DNA of 64,000 nt from Turicibacter faecis (lineage in GTDB: Bacteria > Bacillota_I > Bacilli_A > MOL361 > Turicibacteraceae): assembly GCF_037076425.1 (NCBI RefSeq), contig NZ_AP028127.1:1742501-1806500 (forward strand). Reading direction: 5' to 3'. Numbering within the stretch: position 1 is the stretch's first letter; every line of letters begins with the position of its first letter. A program made the translations under genes and the position numbers. Shown in pieces: positions 26,367-36,852 of this stretch. The notes below the pieces were generated by a model, which was not told the DNA's origin, did not search any database, and saw nothing but the letters and a program-made list of their open reading frames with translations.

Positions 26367-28301
26367 TTAGTCTTGAATATCTACCCATTTATAGAAATAA
26401 TCAGGTCCAACCGCTTGCTTCCAATAGTTTACTAACTTCGGACTACGTAAATTAACAACACCTTTTTGATATAACGGAATTAACGCTTGATCTTCACCTA
26501 ATAAAATTTGTTCCGCTTCAACTAATGCATTCCAACGTGCTTCATAATCCGTTGCTAAATCCCCTGATTTTGCTGAATTAACTAACTCATCATATTTAGC
26601 ATTTGAATATCCAATATTATTATGTCCCCCACCTGTGACGAACATATCTAAGTAAGTCATTGGATCAGCATAATCTGGGCTCCATCCTGATAACGCTAAT
26701 TGATAGTCACCAGAAGAAACACGTGCTAATTTTTCTGGGAATGGAACCGGTGAAATCGTAACTGTTACACCAAATTCTCCTAAAACTTCTTGCACATCAT
26801 TTTGAATCGCTGATCCCATTTTAATTGCTGAATCTGCTGATTGAATTAAAATTTCTAAATCAACTGGTCCTGTTACTCCAGTTTCTTCCATGGCTTCTTG
26901 CCATAATTTTTTAGCTTCTTCTTTATTATAAGTGTTAAATCCTTCATATGTCGTACGGAAATCTTGTCCTTCAACTGATGTTCCTTCAGGTCCGTATGCA
27001 AAGTTTTTTGGTACTAAATAATCAGCAACCATTGATCCATTAGCTAATACTTCATCTGTAATAAATGATTTATCAATCGCCATATTAAGAGCTTTACGCG
27101 CTTTAGCATTAGCTAATAATTTAGTTACTGGTGTTGCGGCACCATTTCCTTGGTTAACTTCTAAATAGAATACGCCTGGATCTCCCTCAGCCACTGCATC
27201 TGGACGTGATCCATAAGTGGCTACGTTTGTTCCACTTAGCTTCGCTTCCATTACACTACCGTCTGTATATAAGCTTACCCATGTATTATTATCGATGTTT
27301 TCATTGACAACAAAATCTACACCATCTAACGCTACATTTTCAGCATCCCAGTAAGATTGGTTTTTAGTTAAATAGAAGCTTTTTGAAATTTTCCACTCTG
27401 TAAATAAGAAAGGACCGTTATATAAGAAATTATCAACTGTTGTTCCAAATTTATCTTCTGTCACTTCATTAACAAATTTTTCATTAACTGGATAGAATGA
27501 TGGGAACGCCATTAATGATAAGAAATAAGGTGTTGGAGCTTCTAATTTTACCTCAAACGTATAATCATCAACTGCTTTAAATCCTAATCCATCCATTAAT
27601 TGTTGCATATTTTGATTTGCTTCCTCAACAGAGGCAAATCCTAATCCTTTAATCGCCTCTTCAGCAGAAGCAATTCCCTCTTCTAATTCGGCTTTTGCTT
27701 CATCATATTGTTGTTGTGCTGTTTGAGAATCCGTATCTTTATAATCTGAAACTTTTAATGACGATAATGTTTTTGAATCTGCATTATAAGTCACTAAGTT
27801 TGATGCTAATCCTAAAGCATCTCCAGCCCCTTCAATTCCGGCAGTTTCTAACATAAAGTTATACTCCGCCCCTGTATTAGGGTCAATTAATTGATTCCAA
27901 GAATAAACAAAATCGTGAGCGGTAACAGGTGCATATTCTTCCCCATTCGCTTTTACCCATTTTGCGTCTTCATTTAAATGGAACGTATACGTTAATTCAT
28001 CTTCTGAGATATCCCAGCTTTTTGCTACCCCTGGCATGATTTCCCCATTTTCACCGAATGTCACTAATCCCTCTAAAATGTTACCTAACATTAAGAATGA
28101 TACTGAGTCTGTAGCCTGCCAAGGTAGTAAGCTCTTGATGTTTGACGTTTCTAATAATTTTAAGACTTTGCCACCCGATTTTGCTTCCCCTGCACTCGGG
28201 TTTCCGTTACTATCTGCTGGATTTGCATCACCTGATGAACAAGCGGCTAGCCCAAAAGCACAGAAAGCAGCGGCGAAAATTCCTACTAATTTCTTATTCA
28301 C
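26367..28301 (-). CDS. oppA: Oligopeptide-binding lipoprotein OppA
   Basis: A signal peptide ending in the lipobox FGLAACSS places the lipidated cysteine at residue 21. The rest is an SBP_bac_5 fold: LLPWQATDSVSFLMLGNILEGLVTF, the KWVKANGEEYAPVTAHDFVYSWNQLIDP region, and a C-terminal lobe with LALSGWSPDYADPMTYLDMF. At 644 residues it is about 100 longer than usual, partly from an acidic coiled-coil-like insert near residues 175-225 (QQQYDEAKAELEEGIASAEE). It starts with GTG after AAGGGGG. It is the first gene of oppABCDF. Confidence 0.95.
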   Translation of the reverse strand: MNKKLVGIFAAAFCAFGLAACSSGDANPADSNGNPSAGEAKSGGKVLKLLETSNIKSLLPWQATDSVSFLMLGNILEGLVTFGENGEIMPGVAKSWDISEDELTYTFHLNEDAKWVKANGEEYAPVTAHDFVYSWNQLIDPNTGAEYNFMLETAGIEGAGDALGLASNLVTYNADSKTLSSLKVSDYKDTDSQTAQQQYDEAKAELEEGIASAEEAIKGLGFASVEEANQNMQQLMDGLGFKAVDDYTFEVKLEAPTPYFLSLMAFPSFYPVNEKFVNEVTEDKFGTTVDNFLYNGPFLFTEWKISKSFYLTKNQSYWDAENVALDGVDFVVNENIDNNTWVSLYTDGSVMEAKLSGTNVATYGSRPDAVAEGDPGVFYLEVNQGNGAATPVTKLLANAKARKALNMAIDKSFITDEVLANGSMVADYLVPKNFAYGPEGTSVEGQDFRTTYEGFNTYNKEEAKKLWQEAMEETGVTGPVDLEILIQSADSAIKMGSAIQNDVQEVLGEFGVTVTISPVPFPEKLARVSSGDYQLALSGWSPDYADPMTYLDMFVTGGGHNNIGYSNAKYDELVNSAKSGDLATDYEARWNALVEAEQILLGEDQALIPLYQKGVVNLRSPKLVNYWKQAVGPDYFYKWVDIQD

Positions 28302-28346
28302 GCTGTTTCCCCCTTACGTTTTTTATTACCATAATTGGTATTTTTT

Positions 28347-28362
28347 GTATCGCTCACGATAC
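28347..28362 (-). promoter_or_regulatory. Hairpin in the oppA 5' leader
   Basis: GTATCG and CGATAC enclose TGAG within the leader of oppA, 46 bases before its start codon. It may be an operator or a stabilising 5' hairpin. Confidence 0.4.
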
Positions 28363-28370
28363 TTATTTAC

Positions 28371-28399
28371 ATTTTAACTTCCAAAATATAGTTTGTAAA
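28371..28399 (-). promoter_or_regulatory. Promoter of the opp operon
   Basis: On the minus strand TTTACA and TAAAAT are 17 bases apart, about 70 bases before the oppA start codon. Confidence 0.6.
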
Positions 28400-28594
28400 T
28401 CCTAATTTTAGTCTGTAATCGCTTTTATTATTTTTTTTGATTTTTTTTATTGACTATGACAAAAAACGTTCGTAATAAACCGTTCTGATTCTTTGAAATA
28501 CGTAGAATTATTATAAATTTAGTCATTTTTTATGACAAAGTCTTATTTTAGAGACTATCTCTGCTATAATAGAGAAAATATAAGGGGGGAATCT

Positions 28595-29026
28595 ATGATG
28601 CTAAAACAGTATCCTATCTTTTTCAAATCAATTTTATGGATAATAGGAATCACCTTTCTCTTTTTACTGAGACAAGGATTTTCCGCACTTCAATTCACGA
28701 ATACACTTTTTCTCGTCTCTTTGTTTTTCTTTTGTATCTATGCTTTCAAATGGATTTTAGATCAGGGGACCTTTTATACGTTCCAATACTCGTGGCAAAA
28801 AACAAAACGATACGTCCTTTTTTTTCTTCCAAAATATTGGACAACAAAGGATGTCAAAGATAAGAAAAATGATTACGATGAAGCAACTGGGGAGAAAATT
28901 TTTCATAGTTTTGAAGAATTTTATGAGTATAAGCAATCTAAAAGGTGGCTAGATATCAATCAACTGTTAAGTTCAACACTCATCCTACTGGCCTTAAGCT
29001 TTATCCTATCATTTGCTATTCTTTAA
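28595..29026 (+). CDS. Small membrane protein, DUF3899-like
   Basis: The 143-residue protein has two N-terminal hydrophobic helices (about 10-27 and 36-53), a polar middle with many Lys, Asp and Tyr, and a C-terminal helix (SSTLILLALSFILSFAIL). FLLRQGFSALQFTNTLFLVSLFFF resembles small Bacillota proteins of the DUF3899 type, but I cannot confirm it. The chosen start has GGGGGG five bases upstream, and a TATAAT box at 28565-28570 excludes the earlier in-frame ATG. A short palindrome AGAGACTATCTCT (28550-28562) sits just before the -10 box. Confidence 0.65.
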   Translation: MMLKQYPIFFKSILWIIGITFLFLLRQGFSALQFTNTLFLVSLFFFCIYAFKWILDQGTFYTFQYSWQKTKRYVLFFLPKYWTTKDVKDKKNDYDEATGEKIFHSFEEFYEYKQSKRWLDINQLLSSTLILLALSFILSFAIL

Positions 29027-29031
29027 AGTAT

Positions 29032-29072
29032 AAAAAAACTCATGCCCAAACGGGACATGAGTTTTTTTTTTT
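29032..29072. terminator. Bidirectional terminator
   Basis: AAAACTCATG and CATGAGTTTT form the stem with a run of T on plus and A on plus upstream, between the DUF3899-like gene and clpB. Confidence 0.9.
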
Positions 29073-29074
29073 AT

Positions 29075-31663
29075 TTAATTTTTTTCATAAGACAACTCGA
29101 TATTTCCATCAACGGCATCAACAATCACCGTTGTATCCATCTCAATATCGCCCGCAATTAAGGCACGAGCTAGTTTTGTTTCAATCGTACGTTGGATAAA
29201 TCGTTTCAATGGACGTGCTCCGTAAACTGAATCAAATCCGGCTTCAGCGACATAGGCATGAGCAGCATCTGTTAATCGAACTGTGATTCGTTGTTCTTCT
29301 AAGCGATGATTTAATCCTGCAATAAACTTATCAACGATTTGGTAAATAATTGACTCTGATAATGGATTAAATGTAATAATTTCATCAATACGATTTAATA
29401 ACTCTGGTTTAAAGTAATCGCGTAAAACTTCGAGCACTTGCTCTTGCGCTTGTTCAAAATCAGGGTTTTCAAGCAAAATATGTGACCCGATATTTGATGT
29501 CATAATAATAATTGTATTTTTAAAGTCCACCGTACGACCTTGAGAATCTGTGATACGTCCATCATCAAGGATTTGTAATAAAATATTAAAGACATCTGGA
29601 TGAGCTTTTTCAATTTCATCAAGTAAGACAATTGAGTAGGGTTTACGGCGAATAGCTTCCGTTAATTGTCCACCTTCTTCATAACCTACATAACCTGGAG
29701 GCGCTCCGACTAAACGTGAAACTGCATGTTTTTCCATATACTCACTCATGTCAATTCGAACAATATGTTCCTCACTATCAAATAAAAATTCAGCTAATGC
29801 TTTCGCAATTTCAGTTTTACCAACCCCTGTAGGCCCTAAGAATAGGAACGAACCAATTGGACGATGTGGATCCTTAATTCCTGCACGAGCACGAATAATA
29901 GCATCACCAACTAAATCAATCGCATCGTCTTGTCCCATCACTCGGCGTTTTAATTCATCTTTTAAGTTTAATAGCTTTTCACGTTCCCCTTGAACGAGCT
30001 TAGCTATTGGAATTCCTGTCCAACGGGAAATAATTTCGGCAATCTCTTCTTCCGTTACATTTTCACGCAATAAGCGTCCTTCTTTTCCAGACTCGTCGTG
30101 TTGCATCGTTTCCACTTCAGCAATCTGTTTCTCTAAACTTGGAATTTTACCATATTGCAATTCAGCTGCCTTTTCATATTCCCCACGAGCTTGGGCATCC
30201 TCTAACGCACGGCGTGCTCCTTCGAGTTCTTTTTTAAGATCCGCAACTCCATGGATGGCTTGTTTTTCTTTTTCCCACTGTAATTTTAACACTTTTAATT
30301 CATCTTTTAAATTTGCTAACTCTTTTTGTAAAGTTTCAAGACGTTGTTTACTATTCTCATCTTTTTCTTTTTTCAACGCCGCTTCTTCAATTTCAAGTTG
30401 TGTCACACGACGGCTAATACGATCGACTTCTTCTGGTAATGAGTCAATTTCTGTACGAATTGTTGCACATGCCTCATCAATTAAATCAATCGCCTTATCT
30501 GGTAAGAAACGATCGGTAATATAACGATCCGATAATGTTGCTGCAGCGACAATAGCTCGGTCAGAAATACTAACGCGGTGGTGGACCTCGAAGCGATCTT
30601 TTAATCCACGTAAGATAGACACAGTGTCTTCAACGGTCGGTTCATTGACTTGTACTTTTTGGAAACGACGTTCAAGCGCAGGGTCTTTTTCAATATATTC
30701 ACGATATTCTTTTAGCGTCGTTGCCCCAATACAATGCAACTCACCACGAGCTAGTAAAGGTTTTAACAAATTCCCGGCATCCATTGCACCATCTGTACGA
30801 CCTGCCCCAACAATCGTATGAATCTCATCAATAAATAGAATAATGCGTCCATCACTATTTTTAACCTCATTTAATACTGCTTTTAAACGCTCTTCAAATT
30901 CCCCACGGTATTTAGCACCTGCAACAAGTGCTGCTAAATCTAACTCAAAAATCACTTTATCTTTTAAACTTTCAGGAACATCCTGTCTCACAATACGCCA
31001 AGCTAATCCCTCAACGATAGCCGTTTTACCGACCCCAGGTTCACCGATTAAAACAGGATTATTTTTAGTCTTTCTCGATAAAATTCGAATAGCACGACGA
31101 ATTTCCTCATCACGCCCGATGACAGGATCAATTTTACCTGACTTAACATCCTCAACAAGGTCACGTCCATATTTTTCTAACACTTCATAAGTTGCTTCTG
31201 GATTTTGTGTCATCACTCTTGAATTCCCCCTAATCTGTGAAATAATTTCTTTTAGTTCTTTTTCCTTAATTCCATATTCTTTAATTAATTGCTTCATCTG
31301 ATAATCTTTCGATTCGAGCATCGCGAGCAACACATGTTCAATCGATAAATAATCATCTTTCCATGCGCGCGCATAATCATCAGCTTTTAATAACGCTCGA
31401 TTTAAATCAGCCGATACGTAAGGATCTCCTGTGGCACCTGTCACAGAGGGCTTTTTATCTAACATTTGCTTCAATGAATCTAATATATTATTTAAAGGAT
31501 AACCTGCCTTTGTAAAAACACGAGCAGCTAATCCGTCATGATCTTGTAATAAAGTCGTTAACAAATGCGGGGTATCAATCTCTTGGTGATGTAACGAAGA
31601 CGCAAGAGACTGTGCACCAACTAACCCCTGTTGCAACTTTTCAGTCATTTTATTAATATTCAT
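29075..31663 (-). CDS. clpB: Disaggregase chaperone ClpB
   Basis: The 862-residue AAA+ protein has the double Clp-N repeat (about 5-145), a first ATPase domain with [18 protein letters not shown], a coiled-coil middle domain (about 400-530, [29 protein letters not shown]) and a second ATPase domain with [18 protein letters not shown]. The middle domain separates ClpB from ClpC and ClpA. It dissolves protein aggregates with DnaK. The start is the ATG with GGAG eight bases upstream. A CIRCE element overlaps its promoter. Confidence 0.97.
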   Translation of the reverse strand: MNINKMTEKLQQGLVGAQSLASSLHHQEIDTPHLLTTLLQDHDGLAARVFTKAGYPLNNILDSLKQMLDKKPSVTGATGDPYVSADLNRALLKADDYARAWKDDYLSIEHVLLAMLESKDYQMKQLIKEYGIKEKELKEIISQIRGNSRVMTQNPEATYEVLEKYGRDLVEDVKSGKIDPVIGRDEEIRRAIRILSRKTKNNPVLIGEPGVGKTAIVEGLAWRIVRQDVPESLKDKVIFELDLAALVAGAKYRGEFEERLKAVLNEVKNSDGRIILFIDEIHTIVGAGRTDGAMDAGNLLKPLLARGELHCIGATTLKEYREYIEKDPALERRFQKVQVNEPTVEDTVSILRGLKDRFEVHHRVSISDRAIVAAATLSDRYITDRFLPDKAIDLIDEACATIRTEIDSLPEEVDRISRRVTQLEIEEAALKKEKDENSKQRLETLQKELANLKDELKVLKLQWEKEKQAIHGVADLKKELEGARRALEDAQARGEYEKAAELQYGKIPSLEKQIAEVETMQHDESGKEGRLLRENVTEEEIAEIISRWTGIPIAKLVQGEREKLLNLKDELKRRVMGQDDAIDLVGDAIIRARAGIKDPHRPIGSFLFLGPTGVGKTEIAKALAEFLFDSEEHIVRIDMSEYMEKHAVSRLVGAPPGYVGYEEGGQLTEAIRRKPYSIVLLDEIEKAHPDVFNILLQILDDGRITDSQGRTVDFKNTIIIMTSNIGSHILLENPDFEQAQEQVLEVLRDYFKPELLNRIDEIITFNPLSESIIYQIVDKFIAGLNHRLEEQRITVRLTDAAHAYVAEAGFDSVYGARPLKRFIQRTIETKLARALIAGDIEMDTTVIVDAVDGNIELSYEKN

Positions 31664-31704
31664 AATCATCACTCCAATCCTTCATCATTTCTGATGATAC
31701 TTTT

Positions 31705-31733
31705 ATTATACGCCTGTTTTAGCACTCAGTCAA
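31705..31733 (-). promoter_or_regulatory. Sigma-A promoter of clpB
   Basis: On the minus strand TTGACT and TATAAT are 17 bases apart, a near-ideal vegetative promoter. The -35 box lies inside the CIRCE element. Confidence 0.88.
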
Positions 31734-31745
31734 TAAGAGTGCTAA
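31719..31745. promoter_or_regulatory. CIRCE operator (HrcA binding site)
   Basis: TTAGCACTC-N9-GAGTGCTAA is an exact match to the HrcA operator consensus. Its position over the -35 region means that HrcA should repress clpB until heat shock. Confidence 0.97.
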
Positions 31746-31877
31746 TAATTTTTAATAATAGCGTTTTTATTTATAAACTAACAATTATCTCCATAACTAA
31801 TAGATTTAATAGCCTCTCAATAACTTTATTTAACTTCATAACCAACTATGATATGATAATTAAATGGAGGTGTTTCA

Positions 31878-32699
31878 ATGGAAACTAGAAAATTAATTGT
31901 CACAGACTTAGATGGTACAGCTTTGCAGAACTGGGAAACACTCGACCCAAAAACCAAAGAAGCTTTAATGAAAGCTAAAGAAGAGGGACATATTGTCGTC
32001 ATTGCAACAGGACGCCCAGCACGTGCGTCAGTCCACTTCTATAAAGAATTAGGACTTGATACCCCTATTATTAACTTTAATGGGGCATATATACATCATC
32101 CAGAAAATGAGAACTTTTCCGACATCGTTGCCCAAATTCCAACAGAAGTCATCATCACGCTCTTTGACTCAGAACTGAAAGATCTTATCGTTAATGCCTA
32201 CTGCGAATACAAAGATCATCTCTATGTGTTAAATCAAGGGGATAGTGTTCGCGATTGGTTCCATATCGAATCATGCACATCTGTTAAATATGGTCCATTT
32301 AAAGAAACATTAGACGAACATCCAAATGGATTTATATTAGAAGCTAAAGAAGGATGTACCGAGAAGGTCATGTCTTTCCTTCGTGAAAACTACGGTGACA
32401 TCGTAACCTGCCGAAACTGGGATGGCGATAATGCCAACATTATTGAAGTATTTAAATCAGATACGAACAAAGCAACAGCGATTGAGCAACTAGCAAAACA
32501 TTTCAACATCGAACAAAAAGATATTATTGCTTTTGGAGATGGTGATAATGACATTGAGATGCTGACGTATGCTGGAACAGGTGTCGCGATGGATAATGCG
32601 ATTGATAAGCTAAAAGAAGTCGCAAATGCGACCACAAAATCTAATAAAGAGAGTGGAGTTGCCCACTATATTCACGAATATATCTTAACGCAGAAGTAA
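31878..32699 (+). CDS. Cof-type HAD hydrolase
   Basis: The 273-residue protein has motif I VTDLDGTALQ, motif II ATGRPARAS, a C2-type cap domain in the middle, and the closing IAFGDGDNDIEMLTYAGTGVAMDNA of the Cof subfamily. These enzymes remove phosphate from sugars, nucleotides or cofactors such as pyridoxal or flavin phosphates; the substrate is not predictable here. GGAGG precedes the ATG. It is monocistronic and convergent with leuS. Confidence 0.92.
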   Translation: METRKLIVTDLDGTALQNWETLDPKTKEALMKAKEEGHIVVIATGRPARASVHFYKELGLDTPIINFNGAYIHHPENENFSDIVAQIPTEVIITLFDSELKDLIVNAYCEYKDHLYVLNQGDSVRDWFHIESCTSVKYGPFKETLDEHPNGFILEAKEGCTEKVMSFLRENYGDIVTCRNWDGDNANIIEVFKSDTNKATAIEQLAKHFNIEQKDIIAFGDGDNDIEMLTYAGTGVAMDNAIDKLKEVANATTKSNKESGVAHYIHEYILTQK

Positions 32700-32737
32700 A
32701 AAAAAGCTCATGGATAAAATCCATGAGCTTTTCTTCT
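32700..32737. terminator. Bidirectional terminator
   Basis: AAAGCTCATGGAT and ATCCATGAGCTTT pair perfectly around AAA, between the HAD gene and leuS. Confidence 0.92.
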
Positions 32738-35172
32738 TATTTTACAACAATATTCACTAATTTTTTAGGAACAGCAATTGTTTTAACAATTTCTTTACCC
32801 GCTACGAAATTTTGAACATTTTCATGAGCCATTGCTAATTCTAACATTTCTTCTTTTGAAATATTCGCCGCAACATCGATACGTGCACGTAATTTACCAT
32901 TAACTTGAGCGATAATTGTGATTGTATCAGATACTAACTTCGCTTCATCATAAGTTGGCCATGCTTCGTAAGTCACTGTATTTTCATGACCAAGAACAGA
33001 CCAAATTTCCTCCGTCATATGAGGAGCAATTGGATTTAATAATTTAACAAATCCTTCTACATACTCACGTGGAATACTTGTTGCTTTATACGCCTCATTC
33101 ACAAAAATCATCATTTGTGCAATCGCCGTGTTAAAGCTTAATTTTTCATAGTCTTCTGTCACTTTTTTAACCGTTTCATGGTAAACTTTATCTAATTTTC
33201 CATCGTTATCAACCGTGATTTTTTCTGTTAATGTGTGCTCTGGTGTGACAAATAAACGCCATACGCGATCTAAGAAACGACGGCTTCCATCAAGACCCTC
33301 TGTTGACCAAGCGATTGCTGCATCAAGAGGTCCCATAAACATCTCATATAAACGCAGTGTGTCTGCGCCATGTGATTCAACGATATCGTCTGGATTTACA
33401 ACGTTTCCTTTTGATTTAGACATTTTCTCGTTGTTTTCCCCTAAGATCATTCCTTGGTTAAATAAACGTTGGAATGGTTCTTTCGTCTCAACGATTCCTA
33501 AATCAAATAAAACTTTGTGCCAGAAGCGAGCGTATAATAAGTGTAATACCGCATGTTCTGCCCCACCGATATAAAGGTCAACTGGTAACCACTCTTTTAA
33601 TAATTGTTTTGCTTCTTCTGTATTTAATCCAACATAATCGTTACCTTGTTTTAAAATATATCCAATGTAGTACCAGCAACTTCCGGCCCATTGTGGCATC
33701 GTATTTGTTTCACGACGCCCTTTAACTCCATCTTCACGAACAACTTCTAACCATTCTGTTGCATTAGCAAGTGGTGATTCCCCTGTTCCAGATGGCTTAA
33801 TATTATCCATTACTGGTAATTCAAGTGGTAATTGGTCCGCCTCGAGTACAGACATTGTTCCGTCTTCCCATAAAATAACTGGGAATGGCTCTCCCCAATA
33901 ACGTTGACGTGAGAATAACCAATCACGTAATTTGTAGTTAACTTTGCGTGATCCACAGTCGTGAGCTTCTAACCAATCAATCACGGCCGTCTTCGCCTCA
34001 GTATTATTCATCCCATTAATAAAGTCAGATTCAATGTGAGCTCCATCACCTGTGAAAGCACCTTCTGATAAGTCTCCTTCAATAACTTGCTTGATTGGTA
34101 AATCATATTTGTTTGCGAATTCATAGTCGCGCTCATCATGTGCAGGAACTGCCATTACCGCACCTGTTCCATAGCTTGCAAGGACATAATCTCCAATCCA
34201 AACAGGAACTTTTTCACCTGTTATTGGATGAATCGCAAAGGCACCTGTTGGAACTCCCGATTTCTCTTTATTTAATTCCGTACGTTCAAGATCTGATTTT
34301 GCCTTCGATGATTCTTGATAAGCATGAACAGCTTCTTGATATTCTGGGGTTGTAATTTCACTTACAAGTGGATGTTCTGGCGCTAAAACGACATAAGTGA
34401 TTCCAAAAACAGTATCTGGACGTGTTGTAAAAACATCAAATGAAGCATCCGTTCCATCTACCTTGAAATTAATTAATGCCCCTTCACTTTTTCCAATCCA
34501 GTTACGTTGCATATCTTTAATGCTTTCCGTCCAATCTAGACCTTCTAAATCTTCTAATAAACGTTCAGCATAGTGAGTAATTTTAAGCACCCATTGCTTC
34601 ATCGGTTTTTTAATAACAGGATGTTCTCCACGCTCTGAAACCATTTTTCCATTCACGTTTAAAACTTCCTCATTGGCAAGAACTGTTCCTAATCCTTCAC
34701 ACCAGTTTACTTCAATGTCCTTAATTTCAGCAAGTCCCATGTTGTAAAGTTGTGTGAAAATCCATTGTGTCCATTTATAATATTTTGGATCCGTCGTATT
34801 TAACTCTTTATCCCAATCGTAAGAGAATCCTAACGATTGAATTTGTTGACGGAACGTATTAATATTAATATCCGTAAATTCACGTGGGTCATTTCCTGTA
34901 TTTAATGCATATTGTTCAGCCGGTAATCCAAACGCATCCCATCCCATTGGGTGTAAGACACGATATCCTTGCATACGTTTCATACGTGAAACAATATCTG
35001 TTGCCGTATAACCTTCTGGATGCCCGACATGAAGTCCAGCTCCTGATGGGTATGGGAACATATCTAATGCATAATATTTTGGTTTTGAAGAATCATCAGA
35101 TGTCTTAAACGTCTTATTTTCTAACCAATATTTTTGCCACTTTTTTTCAATCTGTTGATGATCGAATGCCAT
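32737..35172 (-). CDS. leuS: Leucyl-tRNA synthetase
   Basis: The class I signature HVGH ([16 protein letters not shown]) and KMSKS ([15 protein letters not shown]) are present, with the editing domain between them ([22 protein letters not shown]) and the C-terminal anticodon-binding part. The 811-residue length is normal for the bacterial enzyme. The start ATG has AGGAGG seven bases upstream; the longer frame extends into the leader. A tRNA-Leu-sensing T-box controls it. Confidence 0.97.
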   Translation of the reverse strand: MAFDHQQIEKKWQKYWLENKTFKTSDDSSKPKYYALDMFPYPSGAGLHVGHPEGYTATDIVSRMKRMQGYRVLHPMGWDAFGLPAEQYALNTGNDPREFTDININTFRQQIQSLGFSYDWDKELNTTDPKYYKWTQWIFTQLYNMGLAEIKDIEVNWCEGLGTVLANEEVLNVNGKMVSERGEHPVIKKPMKQWVLKITHYAERLLEDLEGLDWTESIKDMQRNWIGKSEGALINFKVDGTDASFDVFTTRPDTVFGITYVVLAPEHPLVSEITTPEYQEAVHAYQESSKAKSDLERTELNKEKSGVPTGAFAIHPITGEKVPVWIGDYVLASYGTGAVMAVPAHDERDYEFANKYDLPIKQVIEGDLSEGAFTGDGAHIESDFINGMNNTEAKTAVIDWLEAHDCGSRKVNYKLRDWLFSRQRYWGEPFPVILWEDGTMSVLEADQLPLELPVMDNIKPSGTGESPLANATEWLEVVREDGVKGRRETNTMPQWAGSCWYYIGYILKQGNDYVGLNTEEAKQLLKEWLPVDLYIGGAEHAVLHLLYARFWHKVLFDLGIVETKEPFQRLFNQGMILGENNEKMSKSKGNVVNPDDIVESHGADTLRLYEMFMGPLDAAIAWSTEGLDGSRRFLDRVWRLFVTPEHTLTEKITVDNDGKLDKVYHETVKKVTEDYEKLSFNTAIAQMMIFVNEAYKATSIPREYVEGFVKLLNPIAPHMTEEIWSVLGHENTVTYEAWPTYDEAKLVSDTITIIAQVNGKLRARIDVAANISKEEMLELAMAHENVQNFVAGKEIVKTIAVPKKLVNIVVK

Positions 35173-35273
35173 AACATTACCTCCTATATACCCATTTAAG
35201 GGTATTCCTGTCACTTTTTAATCGGCAGTCCTTTTACACACAAAGCGATGAAGCGAGTTACCCTTTTTAAGCA

Positions 35274-35543
35274 TAAAAAAAAGTACCTTAAAACGAGCTA
35301 AGGACGTCATCGACGCGGTACCACCTTAGTTGCAAAAGCTAACCTTAAAAAGCTTTTACCCCTTCATTGTTTTAACGCCAAACAGGCGGCAGCTCTTACT
35401 TCTTTTCACAACTGCAACTCCAAGGTGAGTTCATAAGGGACTCTATACGAATTTCCACCAACCATTCGCTCTCTTTAATAGCCTCGTCTTACTACTAATC
35501 CTTTTCATCGTTTCTATCTATCTATAAGGTTATTATAGAAAAA
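35274..35543 (-). promoter_or_regulatory. T-box riboswitch leader of leuS (leucine specifier CUC)
   Basis: On the minus strand the leader carries the AGTA bulge of Stem I, a GGTTGGTGGAAA stretch, the specifier loop with GAACTCACC (specifier CUC, 35427-35429 on plus), and the T-box AAGGTGGTACCGCG (35314-35327) whose TGGTACC bulge pairs with uncharged tRNA acceptor end. The terminator stem GTCCTTA...TAAGGTAC with a long T run is at 35274-35305. Uncharged tRNA-Leu should prevent its formation and raise leuS expression. Confidence 0.96.
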
Positions 35544-35571
35544 ATTATATCAAACATTACCCAAAAAACAA
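35544..35571 (-). promoter_or_regulatory. Promoter of the leuS T-box transcript
   Basis: On the minus strand TTGTTT and TATAAT are 16 bases apart, just upstream of Stem I of the T-box. Confidence 0.65.
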
Positions 35572-35691
35572 GATTTTTTACAAAAAACCGTTGGAAAAAA
35601 CGTCCTTAGACAATATCACGTGCCTGCCCCTCCCTTTCTATGATAAAATATAGACGTCTAAATAAGTTTTGAATCGCTTAAAAAATTAGAA

Positions 35692-35864
35692 GGAACGCCA
35701 AACTAAAAAGAAAAGTACCCAAAATCTTAGAGAACAGATCCCGCTTCAAACAAGCGGCGCTTATGAGATTCAAGCGGTTCAAGAACGAATGACTGACCGC
35801 CTTGATCCGGAGAGCTTGAATCGTTCAGCATACCTGTTATCTTTGATATCATCGACAAGATACT
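35692..35864 (+). other. GC-rich structured leader or decayed frame before ytqA
   Basis: This stretch is clearly richer in GC than the AT-rich spacers around it. CCGCTT/AAGCGG (35741-35757) forms one hairpin, and GATTCAAGC (35767-35775) pairs perfectly with GCTTGAATC (35814-35822) in a second larger one, with GGTTCAAG/CTTGATCC inside. The same stretch is open in one plus frame for 57 codons up to a TAA at 35862-35864 with protein-like composition, but no start codon is near AGAAGGAA. I cannot decide between a leader RNA and a gene remnant. Confidence 0.5.
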
Positions 35865-35897
35865 AAATAAACGAAGCATTTAAAGGAGGAAAAAACG

Positions 35898-36851
35898 ATG
35901 AATAATCCCTTTCCATATAGTTACTCTGATAAACGATACCACACCTTAAATTATCATTTACGTGAAAAATACCATCAAAAAATATTTAAAGTCATGATCA
36001 ATGCAGGATTTACATGCCCAAACATTGATGGAACAGTTAAATATGGAGGATGCACATTCTGTAGTACAAAAGGAAGTGGAGACTTTGCCGGAAATCCGGA
36101 AGACAATTTAAAAACTCAATTTAACCAAGTAAAAGAAATGATGCATCAAAAATGGCCCGAAGCGGGATATATCGCCTATTTTCAAGCCTTTACGAATACT
36201 CATGCCCCGCTTGAAGTTTTACGAAAAAAATATGAAGCTGTATTAGAATGCGATGATAACATCGTCGCCCTTTCCATCGGAACACGCCCAGACTGCCTCC
36301 CAGATGATGTCGTTGAATATTTAGGAGAGCTGAATAAAAAAGTTGACCTATGGGTAGAACTGGGGCTTCAAACGATGCACGACCAAACAGGAAAACTCAT
36401 TAATCGCGGACATGACTACCAAACACTAGTTGAAGGAGTTCAAAAACTACGAGCAAAAAATATTGATGTCATCATCCATATCATTAATGGCTTACCAAAT
36501 GAAACACATGACATGATGCTCGAAACTGCCAAAGCAGTTGCCCAACTCGATGTACAAGGGGTTAAAATACACCTTCTTCATGTTATCGACGGAACACCGA
36601 TGCACAAAATGCTAACAAAAGGCAAACTAAAACTCATGGAAAAAGACGAATATGTAGACTTAGTCGTTGATCAACTCGAAATTCTTCCTCCTCATATGGT
36701 TATCCACCGACTAACAGGTGACGCCGTTCGTGAGGAACTCATTGGTCCGATGTGGAGCCTCAAAAAATGGGAAGTGTTAAACGCCATCGACGATCGATTA
36801 AAGGAAAGAAATACTTACCAAGGTCGCCTTTACAAAAAGGAGGAAAAGTAA
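35898..36851 (+). CDS. ytqA: Radical SAM protein YtqA (TIGR01212), likely MnmL
   Basis: The cluster-binding cysteines are Cys40, Cys52 and Cys55 in TCPNIDGTVKYGGCTFCS, the spacing of the TIGR01212 family. SIGTRPDCLPDDVVE, VELGLQTMHDQTGKLINRGHDY and IIHIINGLPNETHDMM complete the radical SAM barrel. B. subtilis YtqA was recently linked to conversion of carboxymethylaminomethyl- to aminomethyl-uridine at the tRNA wobble base, acting before YtqB. The pair is kept here with a one-base spacer, which supports that pathway. The start follows AAAGGAGG. Confidence 0.93.
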   Translation: MNNPFPYSYSDKRYHTLNYHLREKYHQKIFKVMINAGFTCPNIDGTVKYGGCTFCSTKGSGDFAGNPEDNLKTQFNQVKEMMHQKWPEAGYIAYFQAFTNTHAPLEVLRKKYEAVLECDDNIVALSIGTRPDCLPDDVVEYLGELNKKVDLWVELGLQTMHDQTGKLINRGHDYQTLVEGVQKLRAKNIDVIIHIINGLPNETHDMMLETAKAVAQLDVQGVKIHLLHVIDGTPMHKMLTKGKLKLMEKDEYVDLVVDQLEILPPHMVIHRLTGDAVREELIGPMWSLKKWEVLNAIDDRLKERNTYQGRLYKKEEK

Positions 36852-36852
36852 C

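Noticed and set aside
30843-31190. Long frame opposite clpB
   Set aside because: It is a shadow of the clpB codon pattern with Ser/Arg-rich composition and no ribosome binding site.
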